Below, one piece after another: positions 49,725-59,208 of a stretch of DNA of 64,000 nt; within the stretch, counting starts at the first letter, position 1, and each line of letters starts with the position of its first letter. The translations under genes were made by a program, and so were the position numbers. This DNA comes from Rathayibacter sp. VKM Ac-2804 (lineage in GTDB: Bacteria; Actinomycetota; Actinomycetes; Actinomycetales; Microbacteriaceae). The notes under the pieces are model-generated. The model was given only the letters and a program-made list of their open reading frames with translations. It ran no database searches and had not been told where the DNA came from. The stretch spans positions 248,001 to 312,000 of the forward strand of contig NZ_CP047420.1 in NCBI RefSeq assembly GCF_009866655.1, written 5' to 3'.

Positions 49725-50668
49725 AGGACGTCCTCTCGACGGCGCAGGGTGCGGATGACGGGGAAGGCGAGGACGGCGACGGTCACGAAGAGGATCAGGC
49801 TCATCGTGGTCGCCTGGGCGAACAGGCCCTGGCCGAAGGTGCGGAAGATGAAGATGTTGAGCAGCTCGGTCGTGCCGCCGGGGCCGCCTTCGGTGGTGGC
49901 CTGGACGATGTCGAAGCCGTTCATCGAGCCGAGCAGCGCGGTGGCGACGTTGAAGGTCAGCGCCGGCGCGATCAGCGGGAAGCGGATGTCGCGGAAGGTC
50001 TGCCACCAGGAGGAGCCGTCCAGGCGCGCGGCCTCGAGCACGTCGCCGGAGATCGTCTTGAGCCCGGCCAGGTAGATCAGCATCGACAGGCCCATCCACT
50101 TCCAGGAGTGGATCAGCGCGACGACGACGATCGTCCAGGTGGTGTCCCCGAGCCAGGCGATCGAGACCGGCTGTCCGGAGACGAAGGAGAGGATCCCGTT
50201 CAGCGCGCCGTCCGGCTTGAGCAGCGCCTGGAAGACGTAGCCGACCGCGAGGGCGGACATGATCACCGGGATGAAGAACATCACCCGGGCGAAGCGGTTG
50301 ACCCGGGTGTCCCTCTCGAGCAGCAGCGCGAGGATCAGGCCGAAGACGTTCTGGAAGACCGCGACGAGCACCGCGTAGACCAGCGTCACCCGCAGCGCCT
50401 GGATCAGCGTGCCGCTCTGGAAGAGGTCGACGAAGTTCGCGACGCCGACGAAGCCGATGGCGGCCTTGAAGCTGGACCAGTCGGTGAAGGCGTAGACGAA
50501 GTTGAACACCGTCGGCACGAAGAAGAAGACGATCAGGACCAGCAGGGCCGGCACGAGGAAGACCAGCGGGTGGTCGGAGCGGCGTCCGCTCGGCATGCCG
50601 CCGGTCTTCACGGCGCGGGCGAGGACCCGGGGTGGCGCGGCTGCTCGGGTGGTGGACACGCGGGGCAC
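49721..50668 (-). CDS. Sugar ABC transporter permease (MalF type)
   Basis: A 315-residue permease: HPLVFLVPALLVLIVFFFVPTVFNFVYAFTDWSSF at the start, EAA loop DVLEAARLDGSSWWQTFRDIRFPLIAPALTFN, and GFDIVQATTEGGPGGTTELLNIFIF near the end. Six membrane helices. GTG 50668 lies behind GAAAGG; a GTG three codons later is also possible. It lies between the binding protein gene and the second permease. Confidence 0.9.
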   Translation of the reverse strand: MPRVSTTRAAAPPRVLARAVKTGGMPSGRRSDHPLVFLVPALLVLIVFFFVPTVFNFVYAFTDWSSFKAAIGFVGVANFVDLFQSGTLIQALRVTLVYAVLVAVFQNVFGLILALLLERDTRVNRFARVMFFIPVIMSALAVGYVFQALLKPDGALNGILSFVSGQPVSIAWLGDTTWTIVVVALIHSWKWMGLSMLIYLAGLKTISGDVLEAARLDGSSWWQTFRDIRFPLIAPALTFNVATALLGSMNGFDIVQATTEGGPGGTTELLNIFIFRTFGQGLFAQATTMSLILFVTVAVLAFPVIRTLRRREDVL

Positions 50669-50743
50669 TGCCTTTCGAGAGAGGGGGTCGTGCGCGGGAG
50701 GGTCCGGGGCCCGCCGTCGTGGCCGGGCCCCGGTGTCGAGCGG

Positions 50744-52069
50744 CTAGAAGCCGGTGGCGCCCTGCGCCTTCGCGAGCTGCGCGAACTGGTCCTGCGTCGC
50801 CTGCGCGACCTGCTCCGGGGTCTTGGTGCCCTGGATCATGTCGGCGAGGTAGATGTACAGGTCGGGGTTCGCGATCGCCTGGGCCTGCATCGAGCCGACC
50901 GAGTCGCCGACGGAGTCGCTGACCGAGACGAGGGCGGTGGGCACTGTGTCGGGCGTGGTGACCGACGGCTGGAGCGAGATGGTGTCCTGCGCGGTGACGA
51001 AGTCCGAGTAGCCGTCGCCGAGCCAGTAGGAGAGGAGCTGGCGCGAGGCCGCCTCCTTCTTCTCGTCTCCGGTCGCGAAGGCGACGAGCGCGTTCGACTG
51101 GTCCGGGATGAAGGTGCCGACGTTGCCCGAGGGCGAGATCGGGAAGAAGCCGATGGTGTCGTTGAGCGTCGCGGTGTCGGACAGCGACTGCAGCTGGCCG
51201 AAGAACGAGTTGACCTGGACGACCATCGCGGCGTCGCCGGCGAGGAGGGCCGCGCCCTGGTCCTCGAAGGTGGCGGTCGTGATGTCCTCGTTGAAGAGGC
51301 CCTCGTCGATCAGGCCCTTGTAGGTGTCGATCGTGCCCTGGATGGTCGGGTCGGTGAACTTCTCCTCACCCGAGTTCACGCGGTCCCAGAGGCCGTCCTT
51401 CGCGGCGTCGGCGAGCTGCACCTGCACCCACCACTGGGTGGCCCAGCGGTCGGCGCCCATCTCGAAGAACGGGGTCTCGCCGGCGGTCTTGAGCTGGCGT
51501 GCCGTCGCGAGGAACGAATCCCAGTCGGTCGGCGTCTCGGTGATCCCGTTCGCCTCGAAGACCTTCTTGTTGTAGTAGACGCCCTCGACCGCGGGGGTGG
51601 TGACCAGCGCGGCGTAGCGGGTGTCGTCGAGCAGGCCGGTGATGTCCTTCAGCGAGGGGTCGACGTCCTCGAGCCAGGGCGCTCCGTCGAGGCTCTGCAG
51701 GTTCGTGGAGGCGTTGAGTGCGGTGAGCTGCGAGGCGGTGGGCTGCCAGAAGGCGAGGTCGGGCTTGTCGCCGGTGGCGACCTTGGTCTGCACGCCCTGC
51801 TCGTAGGGGTCCGGGATGGTCTCGACGTCGACGCTGGCGCCGGTGAGCTCCTCGAAGCCCTCGATGACCGACTCCGGGACGGTGTTGGAGTTCTGCGCGG
51901 CCCAGATGGTGAGGTCGGTGCCGGACAGGTCGGTGTCCTGGGCGGGCCAGGAGGCGGGTGCGGCGTCGCCGCCCGCGGTGCCGCCGCCGGCCCCGGGGTC
52001 GCTGCAGCCGGCGAGGAGCAGGGCGGAGGCCGCCGTCAGGACGGCCGCGCTGAGGAGTGACTTCTTCAT
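50744..52069 (-). CDS. Sugar ABC transporter substrate-binding lipoprotein
   Basis: A 441-residue CUT1 binding protein with lipobox LLLAGCSD (Cys22) and a short Gly/Ala linker. The mature part DLTIWAAQNSNTVPESVIEGFEELTGASVDVETIPD, YYNKKVFEANGITETPTDWDSFLATARQLK and GDAAMVVQVNSFFGQL follow the family. Downstream of the alpha-galactosidase gene in the same operon, it probably captures melibiose- or raffinose-type galactosides (inference from context). Confidence 0.9.
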   Translation of the reverse strand: MKKSLLSAAVLTAASALLLAGCSDPGAGGGTAGGDAAPASWPAQDTDLSGTDLTIWAAQNSNTVPESVIEGFEELTGASVDVETIPDPYEQGVQTKVATGDKPDLAFWQPTASQLTALNASTNLQSLDGAPWLEDVDPSLKDITGLLDDTRYAALVTTPAVEGVYYNKKVFEANGITETPTDWDSFLATARQLKTAGETPFFEMGADRWATQWWVQVQLADAAKDGLWDRVNSGEEKFTDPTIQGTIDTYKGLIDEGLFNEDITTATFEDQGAALLAGDAAMVVQVNSFFGQLQSLSDTATLNDTIGFFPISPSGNVGTFIPDQSNALVAFATGDEKKEAASRQLLSYWLGDGYSDFVTAQDTISLQPSVTTPDTVPTALVSVSDSVGDSVGSMQAQAIANPDLYIYLADMIQGTKTPEQVAQATQDQFAQLAKAQGATGF

Positions 52070-52132
52070 CGAAATACTCGAGCTTTCTCTGTGTGGAGAG
52101 GGTGTACCGGAACGGGTGGAGCCGGCAGGGGG

Positions 52133-54244
52133 TCAGGTGGTGCGGAGGGACAGGCGGAAGGTGCGGGCGGAGGGACCGGAGCCGGTGGGCCGGACGGTGA
52201 GGCGGGCAGTGCTGGGCTCCCACTCGAGGGGCCAGGCCGTCAGCGCGACCGGGAACACGACCGAGACGTCGACGTCCTGTCCGCGCAGCTCCGGGACGTG
52301 CAGCACGACGTCGTCGCTGCCGCTGCGGCGCCAGACCGAGACCAGGTGCTCGTCCTCGGTCCGCAGCGCCAGGGCGACCGCGTCGTCCGTCCAGCCCGGC
52401 AGCTCGAGCGGCCAGCGCGGCGAGGAGGAGGCGATCGCGCCGCGGAGCGCCTTCGCCGCGGCGACGGCCTCGTGGACCAGGGCGAGCTGCGGGTCGGACA
52501 TCCGATTGAGGTAGCCCGAGAGGTAGAACCGGCCGAGGAGCCCGGTGACGAGGCAGAACGCGATCTCCTCGTCGTCCATGTCGGCCTGCGGGTACGCCCA
52601 GCTGGCGGCCTGCTCCGGCAGGAGCATCATCGGCGCGGCGGCCGCGATCGGCGGGTAGCGGCGGAAGTCCTGCTGGTCGGAGGTCGACTGCATCTGCAGG
52701 CGGGACATCACGGCCCAGTCCTGCCGCATCGCGCCCGAGGAGCAGCTCTCGATCACCAGGGTCGGGTGCCGGTCGAGCACGCCGTCGAGCCAGGCGAGGT
52801 AGGCACGGTTGTGGCCGAGCAGGCCCGCGCCGATCGAGTCGGCGCCGCGGTCGGTGCCGGGGCCGGCGTCGATGTTGTAGTCGAGCTTGAAGAAGCCGAT
52901 GCCGAAGTCGGCGATCAGCCGGTCGACGGTCGCGTCGAGGTGCGCGCGCGCCGCGGGGTGGCGCAGGTCGAGGTGGAACCGCTCGTGCTCCTCGATCCGG
53001 GCGCCGGCGCGCTGCAGGAACGCGTCGTCCGGCAGCTCGCCGGCGAGGGGGCTGTCCACGCCGATGACCTCGGGCTCCAGCCACAGCCCCGGCACCAGAC
53101 CGCGGGCGCGGATCCGCTCGATCACCTCGCAGAGGCCGTCCGGGAAGCGGACCGTGGAGGGCTGCCAGGCGCCGACGCTGCTCCACCAGCCGCCGGCGAC
53201 CCCGCTGTCGTCGTACCAGCCGGCGTCGATGCAGAAGATCTCGGCGCCCGCGGCGGCCGCGGCGTCGATCAGCGGCAGCAGCTTCGCGGTGGTCGGGTCG
53301 CCGTCGAGGGTGTTCATGTAGTCGTTGAAGACGACGGGCATCGCCGCGTTGTCCGGGTGCGCGCGGCGCCGGGCCCGGCGGCTGAGGGTGAGCGCGTCCG
53401 CGGCGGCCGTGGTGTCGGCGCCGACGGCGACCGTGACGGGAACGGAGCGGAACTCCTCGCCCGGCTCGAGCACGCAGAGCCAGCCGTGGTCGAGGTCGGT
53501 CGGGCCGGAGAGGGCGATCGAGCCGCCGTCGATGTCCTCGCCGACCTCCCAGCGCCAGGCGCCGTTGTGCTCGATCTGCCAGAGGAGGGCGGCGTCGGGG
53601 GCGTGGAGGCCGGCGACCGGGAGCTGCTCTCCCGTGGACCAGCTGCCCGTCGAGACCGCGCCGACCGCGCCGCGCGGGTCGTGCCCGGTGATGTCCTCGC
53701 GGAGGGCGACCAGGCCGGCCTCGCGCAGCGGCGTGCTGCTCCAGCGGCCCTCGCCGAGCCAGTCGTTCCGGCCGCGCAGCAGCGACCAGCGGGCGAAGGA
53801 CTCCTTGCCGGACACCGCCGCGTCATTCACGGTGGCGCCCGGGTCGCAGCTCCAGGAGACGACTGAGCGCAGCACCTGCCGCTCGACCGCGCGGACGACG
53901 ACCTCGGAGGTGACGGCGGCGACGCCGGGCACCCTCCGGAGCACGGCGGTCGCGACCAGTCCCGGCGCCTCAGCCGTGACCTCCAGCACGTCGAGGCCGT
54001 CGACGACGCTCTCGCGGTGCGAGACGTAGCGCAGTGCGGTGCCGAGCTGCGAGTGGGTCAGCCGGCTGCTCGCCGGGGCGTGACCGGCGGCGACGGTGGT
54101 GATCTCGAAGAACGGAGCGACGTGCGTCGCCCGGAGCGCGACACCGCGGGCCGTCAGCGCGACCAGCCGGAACGGAGCATCGGCGTCGCAGGCGAACGTC
54201 AGCTGCAGGTCCTCGGGGTCTCCCCAGGTCAGGTCGTTCGGCAC
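52133..54244 (-). CDS. GH36 alpha-galactosidase (intracellular)
   Basis: A 703-residue enzyme with an N-terminal beta-supersandwich and a TIM barrel. The nucleophile Asp is in FGIGFFKLDYNID, the acid/base Asp in QSTSDQQDFRRYPP, and the substrate-binding turn in IESCSSGAMRQD; MPVVFNDYMNTLDGDPTTAKL and EIFCIDAGWYDD are the other GH36 landmarks. It has no signal peptide, so it hydrolyses imported alpha-galactosides. GTG 54244 follows AAGGAG at five bases. First gene of an operon with transporter and LacI regulator. Confidence 0.9.
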   Translation of the reverse strand: MPNDLTWGDPEDLQLTFACDADAPFRLVALTARGVALRATHVAPFFEITTVAAGHAPASSRLTHSQLGTALRYVSHRESVVDGLDVLEVTAEAPGLVATAVLRRVPGVAAVTSEVVVRAVERQVLRSVVSWSCDPGATVNDAAVSGKESFARWSLLRGRNDWLGEGRWSSTPLREAGLVALREDITGHDPRGAVGAVSTGSWSTGEQLPVAGLHAPDAALLWQIEHNGAWRWEVGEDIDGGSIALSGPTDLDHGWLCVLEPGEEFRSVPVTVAVGADTTAAADALTLSRRARRRAHPDNAAMPVVFNDYMNTLDGDPTTAKLLPLIDAAAAAGAEIFCIDAGWYDDSGVAGGWWSSVGAWQPSTVRFPDGLCEVIERIRARGLVPGLWLEPEVIGVDSPLAGELPDDAFLQRAGARIEEHERFHLDLRHPAARAHLDATVDRLIADFGIGFFKLDYNIDAGPGTDRGADSIGAGLLGHNRAYLAWLDGVLDRHPTLVIESCSSGAMRQDWAVMSRLQMQSTSDQQDFRRYPPIAAAAPMMLLPEQAASWAYPQADMDDEEIAFCLVTGLLGRFYLSGYLNRMSDPQLALVHEAVAAAKALRGAIASSSPRWPLELPGWTDDAVALALRTEDEHLVSVWRRSGSDDVVLHVPELRGQDVDVSVVFPVALTAWPLEWEPSTARLTVRPTGSGPSARTFRLSLRTT

Positions 54245-54305
54245 AGGGGCTCCTTGTCGTCGTGGAGTGGGAAGGGCTCGCTCCCGGTGGAAGCTCGACT
54301 GATAC

Positions 54306-54421
54306 TGATACCGATTTCAGTTGAGCGCAAGGGCGAGATGAAACCGTTATCGCTGAGGACGCATGGACATGCGATACCGATTTCAGAATTCTCTGGCTCG
54401 CCGAGTCTGAAATCGCTATCG
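54306..54421. promoter_or_regulatory. Four LacI-type operators in a divergent promoter
   Basis: Four 14-bp sites with CG at the centre match nGAnAnCGnTnTCn: TGATACCGATTTCA (54306-54319), TGAAACCGTTATCG (54339-54352), CGATACCGATTTCA (54372-54385) and TGAAATCGCTATCG (54408-54421). Successive centres are 33, 33 and 36 bases apart, about three helical turns, and alternate in direction. They lie between the GH36 gene and the secreted glycosidase gene, so both are probably co-regulated by the LacI protein at 47728. Confidence 0.85.
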
Positions 54422-54468
54422 TGCTGGCAGCGGCGCCTCGCCGTCCCCTCCCACAGGAAGAGCATTCG

Positions 54469-57400
54469 ATGATGAAAGCCTCCAGAGCACTGGCCTGCGC
54501 CGCCGCGATCGGCGTCGCCCTCAGCGGATTCGGCCTCGTCGCGGTCGCCGCCCCCGCGAGCGCGGCGGGCAGCTCCGAGACCCTCGCCGTGGACTTCTCG
54601 CGGTCCACCGGTGATTTCCGCGGCGGTGCGACCGGCACCCTCTACGGCTTCGGCGACGAAGGAGCGCCCACGCAGGCGCTCATCGACGGAGCGCACATCA
54701 CCAACACCTCGCAGAAGGCGCCGTTCGGCACCCAGCACCCGAGCGGTGACGCCCTCAAGGTCGAGGACGGCTTCTTCGCCGAGCACGGCGAGGACATGTA
54801 CATCTACACGCAGGACTACTACCCCGACTGGGCCTACAACGGCGGTCAGCGCCCGGGCGACACCCGCACCTACGACCAAGCGACCGGCACGTACACGAAC
54901 ACGCCGAACGGAGTGTGGGACTACCTCGAGATCGTCGAGTTCGTCACCGAGGCGGTCGCCACGAAGTCGGACCGCCCGCAGGACTACGTGCACATCCCGT
55001 TCAACGAGCCGGACGGCGGCAACTGGTACAACGACTGGGGTGCGCTGAAGGACACCTTCCTCGCCGACTGGAAGGCCTCGTACGACGTCATCCAGAAGGT
55101 CTACGCCCGCCACGGCCTGGGCACCGCGCGCGTCGGCGGACCCGGCGACGCCTCCTATCACGCCGATCGCACCGCGGACTTCCTCGACTACGCGAAGTCC
55201 ACCGGCACGCTCCCGCAGGTCATGATCTGGCACGAGCTCGGCATCGACAATCTCGCCACCTTCCGCTCGCACCTGGAGGACTACCGCGCCCTCGAGGACG
55301 CCCGCGGGATCGCCGACATCCCGATCAACATCACCGAGTACGGGATGCTGCGCGACATGGGCACGCCCGGCCAGCTGATCCAGTGGCTCGCGATGTTCGA
55401 GGACGAGAAGGTCGACGCGCAGGTCGCCTACTGGAACTACGCCGGCAACCTCTCCGACAACAGCGCCCGCCCCAACGCGGCGAACGCCGGCTGGTGGATG
55501 TTCAAGTGGTACGGCGACCTCGACGGCTCGAAGACCGTCGCGGTCACGCCCCCGAAGCTGAACACCGCCGACACCCTGCAGGGCATCGGCGCGGTCGACG
55601 CGGTGAACAAGCGCGCGACCGTCCTCTACGGCGGTTCGGGCGCGCAGAACGTCGCCCTCGATCTCGACGGGCTCGATCCGGCCGTCTTCGGCTCGACCGT
55701 GGACGTCGAGGTCCGCGAGGCGACCCTCTCCGGCGCGCAGGGCGTGCACGGCACGCCGCGCGTGATCGCCGCCGTCGACGGAGCGGCCCTCGCCGTCGGC
55801 TCGCTCGATCTCGCGATCCCGAGCTACGACCGCTACGCCGCCTACCAGGTGGTCATCACTCCCGCCCAGGACCGCGTCGTCAGCACCACCGCGAGCTGGC
55901 AGACCAGCATCGAGGCCGAGGACACGGCGCTCACCGGCGCCCAGGCCTACACGCAGAACCCCACCGACGGCGGCGGTTGGAAGTTCCTCGCCTCCGGCGG
56001 GCGCGACGTCGGATCGTTCAACAACGCCTCCTCGAAGGCCGACTGGACCGTCACCGTCCCGCGCACCGGCAGCTACCGCTTCCAGGTGATCGGATCGACG
56101 CCCGGCGTCCCCGGGCGCCACGCCCTCTTCGTCGACGGCGCGAAGAACCAGCTCGTGCAGTACACCGCCGACCTCGCCCTGACGAACACGCAGAAGTGGC
56201 AGTACCGCGGCAGCGCCGAGGTGACCGTCGAGCTGACCGCCGGCCAGCACACCCTCTCGCTGCGCGCCAGCGAGAACGGCACGACGGTGCTCCCGAACGC
56301 CGACATCACCCTCGACAAATTCCTCCTCACCGACGTCACCGACGGCGAGAAGACCGTGTACCCGGCCTCGACCCTGCGCTACACGGGAGGAGCCGAGGTC
56401 GTCTACGACACGGCGGGTGCGCGCGGCTTCGCGAGCATCGCCGGCCAGCAGCGCGCCGACGTCTACGCCAACGCGTGGAAGACCGGCTACTACGACGTCG
56501 CGCTCGACTACCGCACGAGCGGAGCGTCGAGCATCGACGTGTCCGTCAACGGCCGCAAGGTCAGCACCGTCAGCGCCGGATCGGCCGGACTCTGGTCCTC
56601 GACCACCCGACTGCACCTCGTCGAGGGCATCAACGAGATCGAGCTGCACTCCACCGCCGGCGTGCTGCTCAGCACCGTGACGACGACCCGCGCCGCCGAC
56701 TCCGACTCCGCCGCGACGACGATCGAGGCCGAGAACGCGACGAAGACGGGTGCGGCGGCGAACGCCTCGCTCGCCGCGAGCACCGGCTCCAACGTGTCGG
56801 GCGGGCAGTACGTCGGCTTCGTCGGCAACGGCGCGGCCAACACCCTCGAGATCGCGCGGGCCTCGGGCTTCGACACCGCCGGCGCCTACGACCTCTCGGT
56901 GACCTACTCCAACGCCGAGCTCAGCGGCCGCCACGACTACAACCCGCAGGTCGTCGACCGCCGGATCGACGTGACGGAGAAGGGGGTCGCCGGCACTGTC
57001 GGCAGCGCCTACTTCCGCTACACGATCTCGTGGAACAGCTTCTGGGAGCGCACCATCCCCCTGACGCTGACCACCGGGACCGCGCCGATCGTCCTCGGGA
57101 ACGCCACGGCGTACGCCCCGAACATCGACAAGGTCACCATCGCGCCCGTCGCCGTCGGCACGCCCACCACGGTGTCGATCGCGCCGGCACTGCCGACGAC
57201 CGTCACCGCGTCGAGCCGCTGCGTCGCCGGCAAGGTCGTGCTGACCGTCAGCGCCCGCAACGATGCGACGGTCCCGGCCGACCTGCAGGTCGCGACCAGC
57301 CACGGCACGAAGTCGTTCCCGAAGGTCGCGCCCGGCTCGAGTGCCAGCGCCGCCTTCACCGTCCGCGCGACGAGCATGCCGGCCGGAACGGCGACGGTGA

Positions 57401-57474
57401 CCAGCACCGCCACGGTCGGCGGCGCCCCCGCGACGTCCACGACGAGAGCCCCTTACCCGGCGGCCACCTGCTGA
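54469..57474 (+). CDS. Secreted clan GH-A glycosidase with CBM6/35-like domains
   Basis: A 1001-residue secreted enzyme. Signal peptide MMKASRALACAAAIG... ends near PASAAGSS (about residue 33). The TIM barrel (about 38-370) has acid/base Glu180 in HIPFNEPDGG and nucleophile Glu290 in INITEYGM, as in GH39- or GH30-like enzymes of clan GH-A; I cannot fix the family. Carbohydrate-binding-like domains follow (SIEAEDTALTGAQAY, about 475-600; TTIEAENATKTGAAAN, about 745-875). The end SRCVAGKVVLTVSARN...YPAATC equals the end of the GH59-like protein. Co-regulated with the alpha-galactosidase operon, it may release galactosides outside the cell (inference). Confidence 0.8.
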   Translation: MMKASRALACAAAIGVALSGFGLVAVAAPASAAGSSETLAVDFSRSTGDFRGGATGTLYGFGDEGAPTQALIDGAHITNTSQKAPFGTQHPSGDALKVEDGFFAEHGEDMYIYTQDYYPDWAYNGGQRPGDTRTYDQATGTYTNTPNGVWDYLEIVEFVTEAVATKSDRPQDYVHIPFNEPDGGNWYNDWGALKDTFLADWKASYDVIQKVYARHGLGTARVGGPGDASYHADRTADFLDYAKSTGTLPQVMIWHELGIDNLATFRSHLEDYRALEDARGIADIPINITEYGMLRDMGTPGQLIQWLAMFEDEKVDAQVAYWNYAGNLSDNSARPNAANAGWWMFKWYGDLDGSKTVAVTPPKLNTADTLQGIGAVDAVNKRATVLYGGSGAQNVALDLDGLDPAVFGSTVDVEVREATLSGAQGVHGTPRVIAAVDGAALAVGSLDLAIPSYDRYAAYQVVITPAQDRVVSTTASWQTSIEAEDTALTGAQAYTQNPTDGGGWKFLASGGRDVGSFNNASSKADWTVTVPRTGSYRFQVIGSTPGVPGRHALFVDGAKNQLVQYTADLALTNTQKWQYRGSAEVTVELTAGQHTLSLRASENGTTVLPNADITLDKFLLTDVTDGEKTVYPASTLRYTGGAEVVYDTAGARGFASIAGQQRADVYANAWKTGYYDVALDYRTSGASSIDVSVNGRKVSTVSAGSAGLWSSTTRLHLVEGINEIELHSTAGVLLSTVTTTRAADSDSAATTIEAENATKTGAAANASLAASTGSNVSGGQYVGFVGNGAANTLEIARASGFDTAGAYDLSVTYSNAELSGRHDYNPQVVDRRIDVTEKGVAGTVGSAYFRYTISWNSFWERTIPLTLTTGTAPIVLGNATAYAPNIDKVTIAPVAVGTPTTVSIAPALPTTVTASSRCVAGKVVLTVSARNDATVPADLQVATSHGTKSFPKVAPGSSASAAFTVRATSMPAGTATVTSTATVGGAPATSTTRAPYPAATC

Positions 57475-57530
57475 GGCCCGCCGCGCGACCAGCAAGCGGA
57501 GGGACGCTGCGCGAGCTTCCGGGCGGTTCC

Positions 57531-57789
57531 ATGCTGGTCGGGTAGCCGCGGGAGGCGGGGTATCGAGACCCACCCTGCTGGAGGCGGTGGATCTCGATAC
57601 GCCCGCTGCGCGGGCTACTCGATCAGCATGTTCTCCGCGGGCTACTCGATCAGCGTGAGCTGGGCGGGTGACCCGATCTGCGCGGTTCCATGCTGGTCGA
57701 GTAGCCGCGGGACGCGGCGTATCGAGACCCGCCCTGCTGGAGACGGTGGATCTCGATACGCCCGCTGCGCGGGCTGCTCGATCAGCATG
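57531..57789. repeat. Dispersed palindromic repeat, block G (two tandem pairs)
   Basis: Two full inverted pairs stand head to tail: left arms CATGCTGGTCGGGTAGCC (57532) and CATGCTGGTCGAGTAGCC (57690), spacers ACCCTGCTGGAGGCGGTG and GCCCTGCTGGAGACGGTG, and right arms GGATCTCGATACGCCCGCTG ending near 57629 and 57788. A half right arm (CGGGCTACTCGATCAGCGTG) lies between. It fills the gap between the converging glycosidase and orphan binding-protein genes. Confidence 0.85.
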
Positions 57790-57793
57790 CGCG

Positions 57794-59134
57794 CTACGAG
57801 GTGTAACCCGCCTGGATGGTGTCGAGGACCTGGTCGGTGCTCGAGCCGTCGATCCAGTCCACGATGCCCTTGAAGAAGCTGTCGGAGCCGACGGCCTTGG
57901 GCATCAGGTCGGAGGCGTCGAAGCGGAAGGTCGTGTTCGGGTCCTGCAGGATCGCGATCGAGTCCTTCAGCACGTCACTGCTCGCGTTCTCCGGGTCGAG
58001 ACCCGTGTTCGCCGAGATGACGCCGCCGAGCGAGACGCGGCTGTTGGCCCAGTCGGCGCTGGCGAGGTACTCCTGGACCTTCGCGGTGTCCTCGTCGTCG
58101 GAGAACGCGGCGACGAACTCGCCACCACCGGTGACGGCCTGGTCGTCGTCCGCGGCGATCGGCGGGGTGAGGAACGCCCAGACGTCGCCGTCCTCCGCCA
58201 CCGTGGCGTCGGCGCCGGTGATGAAGCCCTCGAAGAAGGACGCCTGGTGGGTCAGCGCGCAGGAGCCGTTCGCGACGTTCTGCGCGACGTCGCCGAAGGC
58301 CGTGGAGTTGATCGAGGACACGTCGCCGTAGCCCGCGTTGACGAGCGTCGGGTCGAGCAGGATCGAGCCGACCCGGTCGAACGCGGCCTTGATCTCCGGG
58401 TCGGTGAACGGGGTGTCGCCCGCGACCCAGGAGTCGTAGACGTCCGGGCCGGCCTCGCGGAGGACGGCGTCCTCGATCCAGTCCGTGCCCGGCCAGCCCG
58501 ACGCGGCGTCGGAGGCGAAGCCCGCGCACCAGGACGGTCCGCCGGACTTCTCGGCGATGGTCGTCCCCAGCGCCTCCATCTCGTCCCAGGTCGTCGGGAC
58601 CGAGACGCCCCACTCCGCGAACTTGGCCGGGGAGTACCAGACGTAGCCCTTGACGCTCGCCATCAGCGGAGCGCCGTACTGGGTGCCGTCGACCTGGCCG
58701 TACTTCTGCCAGTCCTCCGACCAGTTCTGCTTCACGTTCGCCAGAGCGCCCTCGGGCAGCTCCTTCACCTTGCCCGAGGCGACCGTGTCGGCGAGGAGTC
58801 CCGGCTGCGGGAAGATCGCGAGGTCCGGGACGTCGCCGCCCTGGACCTTGATGCCGATCTGCTGCTCGAAGCCCTTGTCGCCGGTGTAGTCGATCTCGAT
58901 CCCCGACTCCTCCTCCCAGTCCGCCCAGGACTCCTCGAGCAGGGTCGCCTCGTCGCCGTTGATCGTGCCGTAGACGGTGACCGAGCCGTCGCCCGCGGCG
59001 CCGCCGGAGCTCGCGCCGCCGCCGGCGTTCGGGTCGTTGGGGTCGCTGCTGCTGGAGCAGCCCGCGAGCGCGAGACCGGCGGCCGCGAGAACGGCGACCG
59101 GAAGGGTGAGACGACGGTGCAGGGATGACCGCAT
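57794..59134 (-). CDS. Orphan sugar ABC transporter substrate-binding lipoprotein
   Basis: A 446-residue CUT1-type binding protein with lipobox LALAGCSS (Cys about 26) and a Ser/Gly-rich linker. VTVYGTINGDEATLLEESWADWEEESGIEIDYTGDKGFEQQIGIKVQGGDVPDLAIFPQPGLLAD is the alpha-glucoside (AglE/TMBL-like) binding-protein pattern. Strong AGGAGG precedes ATG 59134. No permease or ATPase is encoded next to it; after its stop there is only the repeat block and a converging gene. It either serves a transporter elsewhere or is the remnant of an operon. A perfect LacI-type palindrome lies upstream. Confidence 0.85.
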   Translation of the reverse strand: MRSSLHRRLTLPVAVLAAAGLALAGCSSSSDPNDPNAGGGASSGGAAGDGSVTVYGTINGDEATLLEESWADWEEESGIEIDYTGDKGFEQQIGIKVQGGDVPDLAIFPQPGLLADTVASGKVKELPEGALANVKQNWSEDWQKYGQVDGTQYGAPLMASVKGYVWYSPAKFAEWGVSVPTTWDEMEALGTTIAEKSGGPSWCAGFASDAASGWPGTDWIEDAVLREAGPDVYDSWVAGDTPFTDPEIKAAFDRVGSILLDPTLVNAGYGDVSSINSTAFGDVAQNVANGSCALTHQASFFEGFITGADATVAEDGDVWAFLTPPIAADDDQAVTGGGEFVAAFSDDEDTAKVQEYLASADWANSRVSLGGVISANTGLDPENASSDVLKDSIAILQDPNTTFRFDASDLMPKAVGSDSFFKGIVDWIDGSSTDQVLDTIQAGYTS

Positions 59135-59208
59135 GGTTCCTCCTCGTTGAGTGATGGTGCGACGAGGGGAGGAGCCCCCCAGCTGCGTCTGGCCAGCGTA
59201 CGTCTCAG

